The notes: generated by a model from the sequence alone, not told the origin. A stretch of DNA of 64,000 nucleotides from Williamsia soli (GCF_017377795.1 NZ_JAFRDR010000012.1:108615-172614), one strand, 5' to 3'. Positions 16,906 through 30,653 are shown, counted from the first letter of the stretch. Program-made: numbers and translations.

Positions 16906-18732
16906 TCACCGTAGATCGATCACGGCACCACCGGGATCGGTCGCATAGAGGTCGACGATCAGCTCCGCGTACTTCGTCGAGATCGGTGTGCGCCGGAGTT
17001 TCATGGTCGGCGTGAGTTCGTCCCCTCCTGGCTCCCACGCCTCGGGCAGGATCACGAATCGCTTGATCTGCTCCACCCGCGACAACCTGGAATTGCCCGT
17101 CGCGACCGCGACCCGGACCTCCTCCCGGATGTCGGGTTGCTCGGCGAGCGAGGCCAGATCGGCCGGGTCGAGACCGAGTGCGCCGGCACGCGCCGCGGCC
17201 ACATCGGGGTCCAGGACCACAAGCGCTGCCACGTACGGCTTACCGTCGCCGAGGGCGACGACCTGGCTGATCAACGACGACGCCGCCTTCAGTGCGTTCT
17301 CGATGTTGGTCGGCGAGAGGTTCTTTCCCGACTCGTTGATCAACAGTTCTTTCTTGCGATCGACGATCTTGTAGTTTCCATCGGCGTCGACGGTGGCGAT
17401 GTCGCCACTGGCCAGCCAGCCGTCGGCGTCGATCGTGTCCGCGGTCTTCTCCGGCTGGTTGCGGTACCCACGCATGACCATCGGGCCGCGTACCAGCAAT
17501 TCCCCGTCGTCGGCGAGTTTGATCTCGACCCCGGCCAGCGGTTTGCCGACGGTGCCGATCTTGAGATCGTCGGCGGTGGTCATGGTCGAGACCGCCGTGG
17601 TCTCGGACATGCCCCACACCTCTACGACCGGGATGCCGAGGCCGGCGAAGAACTCCAGGACCTCCGCAGGGATCGACGCCGCGCCAGAGGCCGCCAAACT
17701 GATGTTGTCCAGACCGAGAGCACTGCGCACGGCGGACAGGATCAGCTTGTCCGCGACTTTGTACTGGGCGTCGAGGATGCGGCCGCGACTCTTGCCGGCG
17801 AGGTCGGCGCGGGCGGCCGCGGATCCGACACCGAGAGCCCACGCCGCCAGCTTCGACTTCACCGGATTGGTTTCCGCCTCGAGTTTTCCTTCGATACCCG
17901 CCTTGATCTTCTGCCAGACCCGGGGCACCCCGAAGAACACGGACGGATGCACCTCGGCCAGCGCGGCGGCGATCTCGCGAGGGTCCGGTACCGACGTGAT
18001 CTGGATGCCGCGCACCAGGTTCGCCGCGTGGGCCGACACCCGATCGGCGATGTGCGCCGCGGGCAGATACGAGATGATGCGGTCGTCGAAACCGATGGTC
18101 AGGTGTTCTGCCAGCGCCGACAACTCGGCGATGATGTTCGCGTGGGTGATCTCGACGCCTTTCGGCGGGCCGGTGGTGCCCGAGGTGTAGATCAGGGTCG
18201 CGACATCGGACGGCTGGACCGCATCGACCGCCGCCTGCAGATCGAAGTCACCGAAATCGGTGGCCTCGACCTCTGCGAGCGTGGTGGTGCCGCCGCTGTC
18301 GACACTGACCACGTGCTCGAGCGCCGCTCCGGCACCGTCGATCGCCGCGACGAAGGCCTGCTCGGTGATGACCACGGAGTTGCCCGCGTCGCTGAACAGG
18401 TAGTTGATCTGCTCGGGGGCGCTCGTGTTGTAGATGGAGAACGGAATGGCACCCAGATGCAGGAGTGCGGTGTCGACCACATGGAACTCCGGACGGTTGC
18501 TGAGCATCAATGCCACCGGTTCGCCGCGGCGGACGCCCAACGCCGACAACCCGGCAGCGATGCGCTCGACCCGCCGCGCGTACTCGGCCCAGGTGATCTC
18601 GACCGCGCCTCCCGACGTGCGTAACGCGACGGCGTCAGGACGCATGCGGGCGGTGTGCGCAAACCCTTCAGGCAGGGTGCGCACCCCGACTCCGGACGCA
18701 TGCGGAAAGGCGATCTCGGCGACGGCTGACAT
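16906..18732 (-). CDS. Long-chain acyl-CoA synthetase (FadD15-like), copy B
   Basis: A 608-residue AMP-forming acyl-CoA ligase, paralogous to copy A over its whole length (for example SYLPAAHIADRVS and FFGVPRVWQKIKAGIE are shared exactly). The P-loop LIYTSGTTGPPKGVEITH, WGMSETTAVSTM and VDRKKELLINESGKNLSP are intact, so it should be active. GGAGAAG precedes the ATG. Its promoter lies in the 194-bp region shared with the divergent crotonase gene, which carries several CTTCAGAAG-type symmetric sites. The pair may differ in chain-length preference or regulation. Confidence 0.9.
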   Translation of the reverse strand: MSAVAEIAFPHASGVGVRTLPEGFAHTARMRPDAVALRTSGGAVEITWAEYARRVERIAAGLSALGVRRGEPVALMLSNRPEFHVVDTALLHLGAIPFSIYNTSAPEQINYLFSDAGNSVVITEQAFVAAIDGAGAALEHVVSVDSGGTTTLAEVEATDFGDFDLQAAVDAVQPSDVATLIYTSGTTGPPKGVEITHANIIAELSALAEHLTIGFDDRIISYLPAAHIADRVSAHAANLVRGIQITSVPDPREIAAALAEVHPSVFFGVPRVWQKIKAGIEGKLEAETNPVKSKLAAWALGVGSAAARADLAGKSRGRILDAQYKVADKLILSAVRSALGLDNISLAASGAASIPAEVLEFFAGLGIPVVEVWGMSETTAVSTMTTADDLKIGTVGKPLAGVEIKLADDGELLVRGPMVMRGYRNQPEKTADTIDADGWLASGDIATVDADGNYKIVDRKKELLINESGKNLSPTNIENALKAASSLISQVVALGDGKPYVAALVVLDPDVAAARAGALGLDPADLASLAEQPDIREEVRVAVATGNSRLSRVEQIKRFVILPEAWEPGGDELTPTMKLRRTPISTKYAELIVDLYATDPGGAVIDLR

Positions 18733-18786
18733 CGGACTTCTCCATCAATTACTCGAGGTTGAACCAAACCGGCTGTGCGACAGCGA

Positions 18787-18894
18787 CTTCAGAAGACAGC
18801 AATTCTTCAGAACATTTCTGACCACACGTGTGATCTGAAGATAACAGAATCGGTGCGTGCCGCGGATCATTACGGTGCCGGCCCGCGTACCGTA
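18787..18894. promoter_or_regulatory. Divergent fadD/crotonase control region with symmetric sites
   Basis: Within the 194-bp gap are CTTCAGAAG (18787-18795), CTTCAGAA (18805-18812) continuing into TCAGAA-CAT-TTCTGA, CTGAAG (18835-18840), a 10-bp palindrome CACACGTGTG (18823-18832), and the spaced pair TACGGT/ACCGTA (18871-18876, 18889-18894). The region is more AT-rich than its surroundings. Several copies of one 9-mer suggest a local fatty-acid-responsive repressor site; the regulator is not adjacent. Confidence 0.45.
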
Positions 18895-18926
18895 GGACCG
18901 AAGATTCCCACCTGAAGGAGCCCTCC

Positions 18927-19808
18927 ATGCCAGCGACCGATGGCGTATCCGCACCTGCACCGCTGACGCTCGCCGCCGATCCGCACGGCAGCCCGGCCGC
19001 CGACGACTCCGTAACGTACCGCGTGGAGCACACGCCTGCCGGACCGATCGCACATGTCCAGCTCAATCGGCCCGACAAGCACAACGCCCTCACCCTGCCC
19101 CTGCTCGCCGGGCTCACCCAGGCCGCAAAACAGGCTGCGAAAGACCGAACGTTGCGCGCGGTGATTATCAGTGGTGCCGGCAGATCATTCAGCGCCGGGC
19201 TCGATTTCGGCAGTCTCGCAGGTAAGCAGAAGAGCGTCCTGCGTACGTTCGTGCCGAATCTGCTGCAGGGCTCCAATGGATTCCAGAATCCGGCCTGGCA
19301 CTGGAGGCGGGTACCCGTACCGGTGATCGCGGTCGTCCACGGCCACTGCTATGGCGGCGGCCTGCAGATCGCCCTCGGCGCCGATTTCCGGTTCGCCACC
19401 CCCGACGCCGACTTCTCCATCCTTGAAACCAAATGGGGTCTGATCCCCGACATGTCTGCCTCGGCCGCGTTGTCGCAGCTCACCGGAATCGACACCGCGA
19501 AACGTCTGACCATGACCGGCGAGATGTTCTCGGCCGACTACGCCAAGGAGATCGGTGTGGTGACCGGTGTCGCCGCCGACCCGCACGCCGAAGCACTGGC
19601 TTTGATCGAGAAGATCGCCGCGCGCTCACCCGACTCGGTGGCGTCGACCAAGAAGCTGTTCGAAAAGACCTGGTCGCGGTCCCCGCGATTCTCGTTTCCC
19701 GTCGAACAGGTTCTGCAGCTAAGACTGCTGCGAACCAAGAACCACGCGATTGCCCGCAAGGCGGGCATGACTCGTCAGACGCCGGTGTTCCGGGATCGCG
19801 AGATCTGA
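18927..19808 (+). CDS. Enoyl-CoA hydratase/isomerase (crotonase) family protein
   Basis: A 293-residue crotonase. An N-terminal extension of about 30 residues precedes the fold. The oxyanion-hole segments are FSAGLDFGSLAG and HGHCYGGGLQIALGADFRFA, and the second acidic position lies in ETKWGLIPDMS, where the Asp rather than Glu favours an isomerase-type activity (as in dienoyl-CoA isomerases) over hydration. AAGGAG stands eight bases before the ATG. It is divergent from fadD copy B, consistent with a fatty-acid degradation or remodelling role. The exact reaction is not certain. Confidence 0.85.
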   Translation: MPATDGVSAPAPLTLAADPHGSPAADDSVTYRVEHTPAGPIAHVQLNRPDKHNALTLPLLAGLTQAAKQAAKDRTLRAVIISGAGRSFSAGLDFGSLAGKQKSVLRTFVPNLLQGSNGFQNPAWHWRRVPVPVIAVVHGHCYGGGLQIALGADFRFATPDADFSILETKWGLIPDMSASAALSQLTGIDTAKRLTMTGEMFSADYAKEIGVVTGVAADPHAEALALIEKIAARSPDSVASTKKLFEKTWSRSPRFSFPVEQVLQLRLLRTKNHAIARKAGMTRQTPVFRDREI

Positions 19809-19817
19809 TCCGGAGCC

Positions 19818-20303
19818 TCAGGGTTCGATCGTGATGCCGTTCGCCAATCTGGACTCACTGGCTTCGTAGCGCAGGGTTGTGCCGATTTCGACCACGTAGT
19901 CGGCCCGACCCTCGGGAATCCCCGATATCGAGAACGGCAGAAAGCATCTGTTGTCGGACAGTTCAGGTGCAGCCAATTCGGACTGTCCGAGGATCGACAA
20001 GTCCTCGTCCAGCACTCGCACCCGGGTTCCCTGTCTCACGTCCTCGAATTCGCCGGTGCCGCCGCAGATGTCGGTGGCGGAAACCTCGTATTGCTGATCG
20101 GTGAGGACCACGGAACCGTCGGCGGTGAAGTCGCGTTCTTGCACTCCGAGGGCCAGGGCACCGATCGCGATCACCGCAAGGATCGTGGCGGCGATCGAGC
20201 TGATCACGATGATCGGTTTGCGGGTTCGGCGTTGCCACGTCCGTGGAGGTAGATCGGGGCCGGGATTCAGCCAGTATTGCGGCGTCTGCTGGACGGGCTG
20301 CAT
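19818..20303 (-). CDS. Conserved hypothetical membrane-anchored protein
   Basis: A 161-residue protein with a short Pro/Gln-rich N-terminus, a basic stretch, one transmembrane helix at about residues 31-52 (IIVISSIAATILAVIAIGALAL), and an extracytoplasmic beta-rich domain with two cysteines (CGGTG, NRCF) that could form a disulphide. This is a common actinobacterial layout for exported proteins without a known fold. It lies 22 bases after tesB and probably shares its transcript. No function is recognised. Confidence 0.6.
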   Translation of the reverse strand: MQPVQQTPQYWLNPGPDLPPRTWQRRTRKPIIVISSIAATILAVIAIGALALGVQERDFTADGSVVLTDQQYEVSATDICGGTGEFEDVRQGTRVRVLDEDLSILGQSELAAPELSDNRCFLPFSISGIPEGRADYVVEIGTTLRYEASESRLANGITIEP

Positions 20304-20325
20304 GACTTGAGTCTGCCCTATCGGG

Positions 20326-21207
20326 TCACTTCTTCGGCGGGAAGTATTTGATCAGCGCCTCTTGCACGACTGTCGTGGCCAGCAGACCGTCGCGGGTGAA
20401 AAACCTGCCGGTGCCCAGGCCCCGCGACCCAGCTGCGACGGGTGACTCCGTCGCGTACAGCAACCATTCGTCGAATCTGAAGTCGCGGTGGAACCACATC
20501 GAGTGGTTCACGGTCGCGGCGAACAAGCGGTCGATACCCCAGGACAAGCCGTGCGTCGTGATGATCGAGTCGAGAACGGTGGTGTCGGAGGCGTAGCAGA
20601 GGGCTGCGATGTGGAGCAGCGGGTCGTCGGGCATCTGACCGTCGGTTCGCATCCAGACCCTGTTGTGCTCTAGCCGCTCCCCGGATTCGCGCACTTTCCA
20701 CGTGGGGTCGTTGGCGAATCGGATGTCGATCGGGTGCATGGCGTTCACAAACAGCGCGATGCGATCCTCGAAGCCCTTGAAGTGCTCACCCAGCGGCGGC
20801 AGATCCTCTGGGTAGGCCACGTCTGGGCTCTGCACAGAATGCTCCAGGCCGGCCTTGTTGTCCTGGAACGCGACGAGCATCGAGAAGATGTCTTCGCCTT
20901 CCTGCACGGCGTTCACGAGACGGTTGGCGAACGGTTTGCCATCGCGCAGCCGTGTGACGTGGTATTCGATCGGTTTGGTGACGTCGCCGCCGCGTATGAA
21001 GTGCGCGTTGAGCGCGTGCACGGGTGTAGGGCGGGGCACACTACGCCCGGCAGCCACCACTCCCTGGCTCAACAGTTGCCCGCCGAAGGTGCGGGCCCCG
21101 ACCTCCGTCGGGTGGAGCCCGATGAACAGGTCGGGTTCGGGCTGCTCCAGATCGAAGAGTTCGAGCAGCTTGCTCAGATCAGACGTCGTACCGGGGGCTT
21201 CAGTCAC
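20326..21207 (-). CDS. tesB: Acyl-CoA thioesterase II
   Basis: A 293-residue double-hotdog thioesterase that hydrolyses medium- and long-chain acyl-CoA. The first hotdog has TFGGQLLSQGVVAAGRSVP and LNAHFIRGGDVTKPIEY; the second has ALCYASDTTVLDSI, with the catalytic Asp in the YASD segment, and NHSMWFHRDFRFDEWLLYATESP. The length matches E. coli TesB (286). It starts at GTG with no good ribosome site. Upstream lies the 21-bp repeat array, so its promoter must sit within or beside the repeats, unless it is transcribed from pyk. Confidence 0.9.
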   Translation of the reverse strand: MTEAPGTTSDLSKLLELFDLEQPEPDLFIGLHPTEVGARTFGGQLLSQGVVAAGRSVPRPTPVHALNAHFIRGGDVTKPIEYHVTRLRDGKPFANRLVNAVQEGEDIFSMLVAFQDNKAGLEHSVQSPDVAYPEDLPPLGEHFKGFEDRIALFVNAMHPIDIRFANDPTWKVRESGERLEHNRVWMRTDGQMPDDPLLHIAALCYASDTTVLDSIITTHGLSWGIDRLFAATVNHSMWFHRDFRFDEWLLYATESPVAAGSRGLGTGRFFTRDGLLATTVVQEALIKYFPPKK

Positions 21208-21242
21208 AGCAAGACTCTAGAGGACGCCACCGCTGCGCAGCC

Positions 21243-21410
21243 GGGCCGCTCCGGACGTCGAGCGGGCCCATCCGAACGCCGACCGGGCCGTTCCGGCCGT
21301 CCACCGGCACGATCAACGCACGGAAAGGCCCGGTCGACGGCTGTTTCGGCCCACTCGACGGCGTTATCGGCACGCTCGACGGCGTTATCGGCCCGGTCGA
21401 CGGACACACC
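21243..21410. repeat. 21-bp tandem repeat array 1 (eight units)
   Basis: Eight successive units of exactly 21 bp. Five start GGGCC, GGCCC or GGGCCC; the best-preserved ones read GGCACGCTCGACGG followed by CGTTATC. On the minus strand, which is the sense strand of pyk, the core is CCGTCGAGCGTGCC. The three left units are diverged but keep the period. The array lies between pyk and tesB. Because 21 is a multiple of three it stays open in several frames, which explains the spurious ORFs there. Confidence 0.85.
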
Positions 21411-21472
21411 GCGGAGGTGTGGCCGCGGTTGTTCTGGACTGCCGACGAACGAGCGCCAGCGAGGTGAGGAGC

Positions 21473-21564
21473 GCAGGCAGCCCCCGCGTGCTCTGGACGG
21501 AGGAGCGAGGGAGCGAAGCGACTGAGCCGACGAGGGAAGAGCACGCGACTTCAGGGCTGCCTGC
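21473..21564. repeat. Large interrupted palindrome behind pyk
   Basis: Outer arms GCAGGCAGCCC (21473-21483) and GGGCTGCCTGC (21554-21564) and inner arms CGCGTGCTCT (21485-21494) and AGAGCACGCG (21538-21547) form nested perfect stems of 11 and 10 bp around a 43-base purine-rich loop. It lies 23 bases past the pyk stop codon and would form a long hairpin in its mRNA. It could be a terminator or a mobile palindromic repeat. Confidence 0.7.
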
Positions 21565-21586
21565 ATGCGGGCGCCAGCCCGCCACA

Positions 21587-23005
21587 CTAGTGGTCGTCCT
21601 CACCGATCCTGTGGACGTGGATCAGGTTCGTCGTGCCGACGGTTCCGGGAGGTGCACCGGCGACGATGACGACCTGGTCGCCGACCTTGAGGCGACCGAT
21701 CTCGAGCAGTGAAGCGTCGACCTGCTTGATCATCTCGTCGGTGGATTCGACGCGCGGGACGATGAAGGTCTCTGTTCCCCAGCTCATGGCGAGCTGACTG
21801 CGTACCTCCGGCAACGGGGTGAAGGCCAGCAGCGGGAGCCGCGTGTGGAGTCGCGCCAGGCGGCGCACAGTGTCTCCGGATTGGGTGAACGCCACCAAGG
21901 CCTTGGCGTCGAGACGCTCGCCGATGTCGCGGGCAGCGTACGAGATGATTCCGCGCTTGGTGCGCGGTACGTGACTGAGCGGCGGCACGTCGCGGGTTCC
22001 GTTCTCGACGGCCTTCACGATCCGGGCCATGGTCTGCACGGTCTCCATGACGTACTTGCCGACCGAGGTCTCGCCGGAGAGCATGACGGCATCGGCACCG
22101 TCGAGGACGGCGTTGGCGACGTCAGAGGCCTCGGCGCGGGTGGGTCGCGAGTTCTCGATCATCGACTCGAGCATCTGCGTGGCGACGATGACCGGCTTGG
22201 CGTTTTCCCGAGCCATCTGGATGGCGCGCTTCTGGACGAGCGGGACCTCTTCGAGAGGCAGCTCGACACCGAGATCGCCGCGGGCGACCATGACGGCGTC
22301 GAAGGCCAGGACAACGGCTTCCAGGTTGTCGATGGCCTCCGGCTTCTCCAGCTTGGCGATGACGGGCACCCGGCGGCCGACCCGATCCATGATCTCGTGG
22401 ACCAGTTCGATGTCCGCGGGTGATCGGACGAACGACAGCGCGATCAGATCGACACCGAGGGCAAGCGCGAACTCGAGGTCGGCGATGTCCTTCTCCGACA
22501 TGGCAGGCACCGAGACGTTCATGCCGGGTAGGGAGACACCCTTGTTGTTGCTGACCGGGCCGCCTTCGGTGACGGTGCAGATCACGTCGTTCTTGTCGAC
22601 CTCGACGACAGTCAGCCCGACCTTGCCGTCGTCGACGAGCAGTCGGTCACCGGGCTGTGCGTCATTGGCCAGTTCCTTATATGTGGTCGAGACGCGGGTG
22701 GCGGTGCCCGCACAGTCCTCGACGGTGATCCTGACCTCGTCGCCTGCGTTCCACTGAACTGGACCGTCGGCGAATGTACCGAGCCGGATCTTCGGGCCTT
22801 GCAGATCGGCGAGGATGCCGACCGCGTGTCCTGTCACGTCGGACGCTTTTCTGACCCGGTCGTACATCTCCTTGTGGTCTTCGTGTTTGCCGTGGCTGAA
22901 GTTCAGCCGCGCCACGTCCATTCCACTCTCGACCAGTTCACGCACCCGATCGTCGGTTGCGGTGGCCGGTCCGAGGGTGCACACAATTTTGGTACGTCGA
23001 TTCAC
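21587..23005 (-). CDS. pyk: Pyruvate kinase
   Basis: A 472-residue glycolytic enzyme making pyruvate and ATP from phosphoenolpyruvate and ADP. It begins NRRTKIVCTLGPAT and has MDVARLNFSHG (substrate Arg), ADLQGPKIRLG, the active-site VPVIAKLEKPEAIDNL with the catalytic Lys, ARGDLGVELP (Mg ligands) and MLESMI, then the C-terminal regulatory domain. The GTG at 23005 gives exactly the length of mycobacterial PykA; the longer frame to 23062 adds 19 unlike residues. It follows gltBD on the same strand after 105 bases and probably has its own promoter. Confidence 0.95.
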   Translation of the reverse strand: MNRRTKIVCTLGPATATDDRVRELVESGMDVARLNFSHGKHEDHKEMYDRVRKASDVTGHAVGILADLQGPKIRLGTFADGPVQWNAGDEVRITVEDCAGTATRVSTTYKELANDAQPGDRLLVDDGKVGLTVVEVDKNDVICTVTEGGPVSNNKGVSLPGMNVSVPAMSEKDIADLEFALALGVDLIALSFVRSPADIELVHEIMDRVGRRVPVIAKLEKPEAIDNLEAVVLAFDAVMVARGDLGVELPLEEVPLVQKRAIQMARENAKPVIVATQMLESMIENSRPTRAEASDVANAVLDGADAVMLSGETSVGKYVMETVQTMARIVKAVENGTRDVPPLSHVPRTKRGIISYAARDIGERLDAKALVAFTQSGDTVRRLARLHTRLPLLAFTPLPEVRSQLAMSWGTETFIVPRVESTDEMIKQVDASLLEIGRLKVGDQVVIVAGAPPGTVGTTNLIHVHRIGEDDH

Positions 23006-23110
23006 CTCGCCGAGCCTAGTCCGCACAGGCGATCCTCTCCACGTAAGTAGCCAAGACGTCACCCATAATTCGCTGTGTTAAGAAGATGGCGGTCCCTGCG
23101 GAAATGCGCT

Positions 23111-24608
23111 TCAGCGGACCGACAGCGGTAGTGCCGCCGGATGCACCGGTGAGGGCAGGTCCGATTCGCCCATCAGGAACTCGTCCACCCCTCGTGCGGC
23201 GGCACGGCCCTCGGCGATCGCCCAGACGACCAGCGAGGCCCCCCGGTGCGCGTCGCCACACACGAAGACGCCGGGCACGTCGGTCTGCCAGTCGCTGCCA
23301 CAGGCGAGCGCGCCGCGACGATTCGGGGCCAGATCGAGCTCGGACAGCAGTTCGGTGCGCTCGACTCCCTCGAAACCGATCGCGAAAAGTGCCAATTCAC
23401 AGGGTAATTCGAACTCGTCGCCGATGGGGACGACAGTACGGTTCCCATCGTCATCACGCTGAACCTTCACCTCGGCCAGGACCATCGCGATGACGTTGCC
23501 GTCGTCGTCGCCGACGAACCGTTGCACGGCGACCTCGTACCGACGGGAGCCGCCCTCGGCGTGTGCGGACGAACTGCGCAGGATGAGCGGCCAGGTCGGC
23601 CATGGCGATCGGTCGTCGTCGCGGTCCGATGGCAGCTCCGGGTTGTAGTCGAGTTGGGTGACCGACGCCGCGCCCTGCCGGTGAGCGGTGCCGAGGCAGT
23701 CGGCACCGGTGTCACCGCCCCCGATGATCACGACATGTTTGCCCTGCGCGGAGATCGGCGACGGCCCATCACCCTCGCACTCCCGGTTCGCGGGCACCAG
23801 ATGCTCCATCGCCAGATGAACGCCGTTCAGGTCTCGCCCGGGCACCCCGGTGTTGTCGCGGGCCGCCAGGGCTCCCACCGCGAGCACAACCGCGTCGAAC
23901 CGCTCCCGGAGTTCGTCCACGGTCAGATCGACGCCCACGTTGCAGCCGGTGACGAACTCGGTGCCCTCGGCCCGCATCTGCCCCAGCCGACGATCGACGT
24001 CTGATTTCTGCAGCTTGTATTCGGGGATGCCGTATCGCAGCAAGCCGCCGAGTCGGTCGTCACGCTCGAAGACGGTCACGGAATGACCGGCGCGGGTGAG
24101 TTGCTGTGCGGCGGCGAGCCCGGCCGGACCGGAACCGACGACCGCGACGGTCTTCCCTGAATGGGTCATCGATGTCTGCGGACCGACGAGACCCTCGCGC
24201 CAGGCCTCCTCCGCGATCGTCTTCTCGATGCGCTTGATGGTGACACTGCCGCCGGTGCTCGACTGCGAGATCGACAGCACACACGCGGACTCGCACGGGG
24301 CCGGACAGATCTTCCCGGTGAACTCCGGGAAGTTGTTCGTGGCGTGCAGACGATCGCTGGCGGCGTCCCACCGGCCACGGCGCACCAGATCGTTCCATTC
24401 CGGGATCAGGTTTCCGAGGGGGCAACCCGCCGTCCCGGAATGGCAGAACGGGATCCCGCAGTCCATGCAACGGCGCGCCTGTTCGGCAACGTTCTCGTTC
24501 TCCTTGAGGGGGTCGTTGTCGGCGTAGACATCCCTCCAGTCGTTGACCCGCTCGTACACCGGCCGGGTGACCGCTTCGGCCTTGCCGACTTCGAGAAATC
24601 CGCGCGGG

Positions 24609-24616
<8 letters not shown>
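23111..24616 (-). CDS. gltD: Glutamate synthase (NADPH) small subunit
   Basis: A 501-residue flavoprotein that feeds NADPH electrons to the large subunit. The N-terminal Fe-S domain has [12 protein letters not shown]...CPLGN and [12 protein letters not shown]. The FAD site is [17 protein letters not shown] and the NADPH site is [17 protein letters not shown]. The GTG start overlaps the gltB stop by eight bases (GTGGCTGA), so the subunits are made together. It serves ammonia assimilation with glutamine synthetase. Confidence 0.96.
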
Positions 24617-29180
<4,564 letters not shown>

Positions 29181-29333
29181 ATCCGACCTCCACGCCTAGG
29201 TCCTCGCCAAGACGAGGGAACCAGCCAGTAATCCTCAGGACGTCACTGGCCCGTGGGGTGAAATGTGCACACCTGCGGCACTCGCGGTGGTGCAACTTCC
29301 CATGATATCAGGCAAAGAACGGGTGAGCAGACC
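29181..29333 (-). promoter_or_regulatory. gltBD upstream region
   Basis: A 153-bp gap between lgt and gltB on the same strand that should hold the gltBD promoter. A short hairpin CCTCG/CGAGG (29202-29206, 29213-29217) lies in the probable leader close to the TTG start. No nitrogen-regulator site was recognised with confidence. Confidence 0.35.
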
Positions 29334-30653
29334 CTAAACAGTCTGGTCGTCTCCACCGGTTGTGGTGTCCGGCTTGGCCTTCCGATACGGCTTGGCCGCG
29401 GTGTCCAGTTTCGAGTCGGCCGGGGCCCCGGTCTCGGGTTCCTCGGTGTCCTCCGGCGTGGGCACCGGTGCGACCGGAGTCGCTTCGGTTGCCGTTTCGA
29501 CGTCGGCCGGTTCAGTCGCTGCCGAGGTGGTCTCGCCAGGCTCCGGCTCCGCTGCCTGTGCCTCGGCGGTGGGTGTCACGGCGACCTCGGTCGCCGCCTC
29601 AGGCGCCTTGGTCATGGTCTCGGTCTTGGCCTCAGCCGTCGTGGTAGTGGTCTCGGCGGGCCTGGTCTTGCTGTCAGCAGTCTTGGTTGCGGTCCCCGCG
29701 GGCTTGGTCTTGCTCGAGACGGGTGCGTCGTCCTCGACGAAACCGACCACCGGATCCTCGCTGAGCTCGGGTTCCGGCCCGCTGCCCGGGTGATAGATCT
29801 CGGCCGGGGTCTCGCGGCCCTTGGGGGCGATCACCACGTAGATGGCCGCACAGGCGAACACGATGGCTGCGGTGAACAGGTTGATACGGATGCCCCAGAG
29901 CAGGGTCGCGGTGTCGGTGCGCAGCGTCTCGATGACGAACCGCCCGAGGCAGTATCCGGCCACGTAGAGGGCGAACAACCGCCCGTGCCCGATCCGGAAC
30001 CGACGATCGATGAAGACGAGCGCCAACACCACCAGCACATTCCACAACAGCTCATACAGGAAGGTCGGCTGGACGACCGCGTAGACCACACCTGTTGATT
30101 TGCCGTCGATCAAGCCGGGGCTGGTGAAGCCCGACGAGTCGGAACGCTCGTAGATCTCGAGGCCCCACGGCAGATCGGTGCGATCGCCGTACAACTCCTG
30201 ATTGAAGTAGTTCCCGAGTCGGCCGATCGCCTGCGCCAGCAGGATTCCGGGCGCGATGGCGTCACCGAACGGAGGTAGTTTGATCCCTGCCCGGCGGGCA
30301 CCGATCCAGGCACCGAGTGCACCGAAGGCCACCGCACCCCAGATGCCGAGTCCGCCGTCCCAGATCTTCAGGGCATCGATCGGACTCTTCGGTCCATCAC
30401 CGAAGTAGGTGTTCCAATCGGTCAAGACGTGGTAGATCCGACCGCCGATCAGACCGAAGGGCACCGCCCAGATCGCGACATCGAGAACTTCACCGTCGCG
30501 TCCACCGCGGGCCACCCAGCGTCGGTTGCCCCAGAAGATGGCGACGATAATGCCGACGATGATGCACAGCGCGTAGGCCCGTAGCGGAAACGGGCCGACG
30601 TTCCACACACCCTGCGACGGGCTGGGGATGTAGGCCAGCACCTCGGTGCTCAC
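29334..30653 (-). CDS. lgt: Prolipoprotein diacylglyceryl transferase with long C-terminal tail
   Basis: A 439-residue membrane enzyme that adds diacylglycerol from phosphatidylglycerol to the lipobox Cys of prolipoproteins. About seven transmembrane helices fill residues 15-285. The family signature is GRLGNYFNQELYG, with GGRIYHVLTDW and GGLGIWGA upstream. Residues 300-439 are a Thr/Ala/Glu/Pro-rich low-complexity tail, presumably disordered and cytoplasmic; E. coli Lgt lacks it, but mycobacterial Lgt also carries a C-terminal extension. The GTG start overlaps the trpA stop (GTGA), so it is the last gene of the trp operon. Confidence 0.95.
   Translation of the reverse strand: MSTEVLAYIPSPSQGVWNVGPFPLRAYALCIIVGIIVAIFWGNRRWVARGGRDGEVLDVAIWAVPFGLIGGRIYHVLTDWNTYFGDGPKSPIDALKIWDGGLGIWGAVAFGALGAWIGARRAGIKLPPFGDAIAPGILLAQAIGRLGNYFNQELYGDRTDLPWGLEIYERSDSSGFTSPGLIDGKSTGVVYAVVQPTFLYELLWNVLVVLALVFIDRRFRIGHGRLFALYVAGYCLGRFVIETLRTDTATLLWGIRINLFTAAIVFACAAIYVVIAPKGRETPAEIYHPGSGPEPELSEDPVVGFVEDDAPVSSKTKPAGTATKTADSKTRPAETTTTTAEAKTETMTKAPEAATEVAVTPTAEAQAAEPEPGETTSAATEPADVETATEATPVAPVPTPEDTEEPETGAPADSKLDTAAKPYRKAKPDTTTGGDDQTV

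Noticed and set aside
17137..18624. Long plus-strand open frame of 495 codons
   Set aside because: It lies antisense to an intact fadD gene, has a low-complexity Arg/Asp/Gly composition and matches no family; a GC-rich codon-bias shadow.
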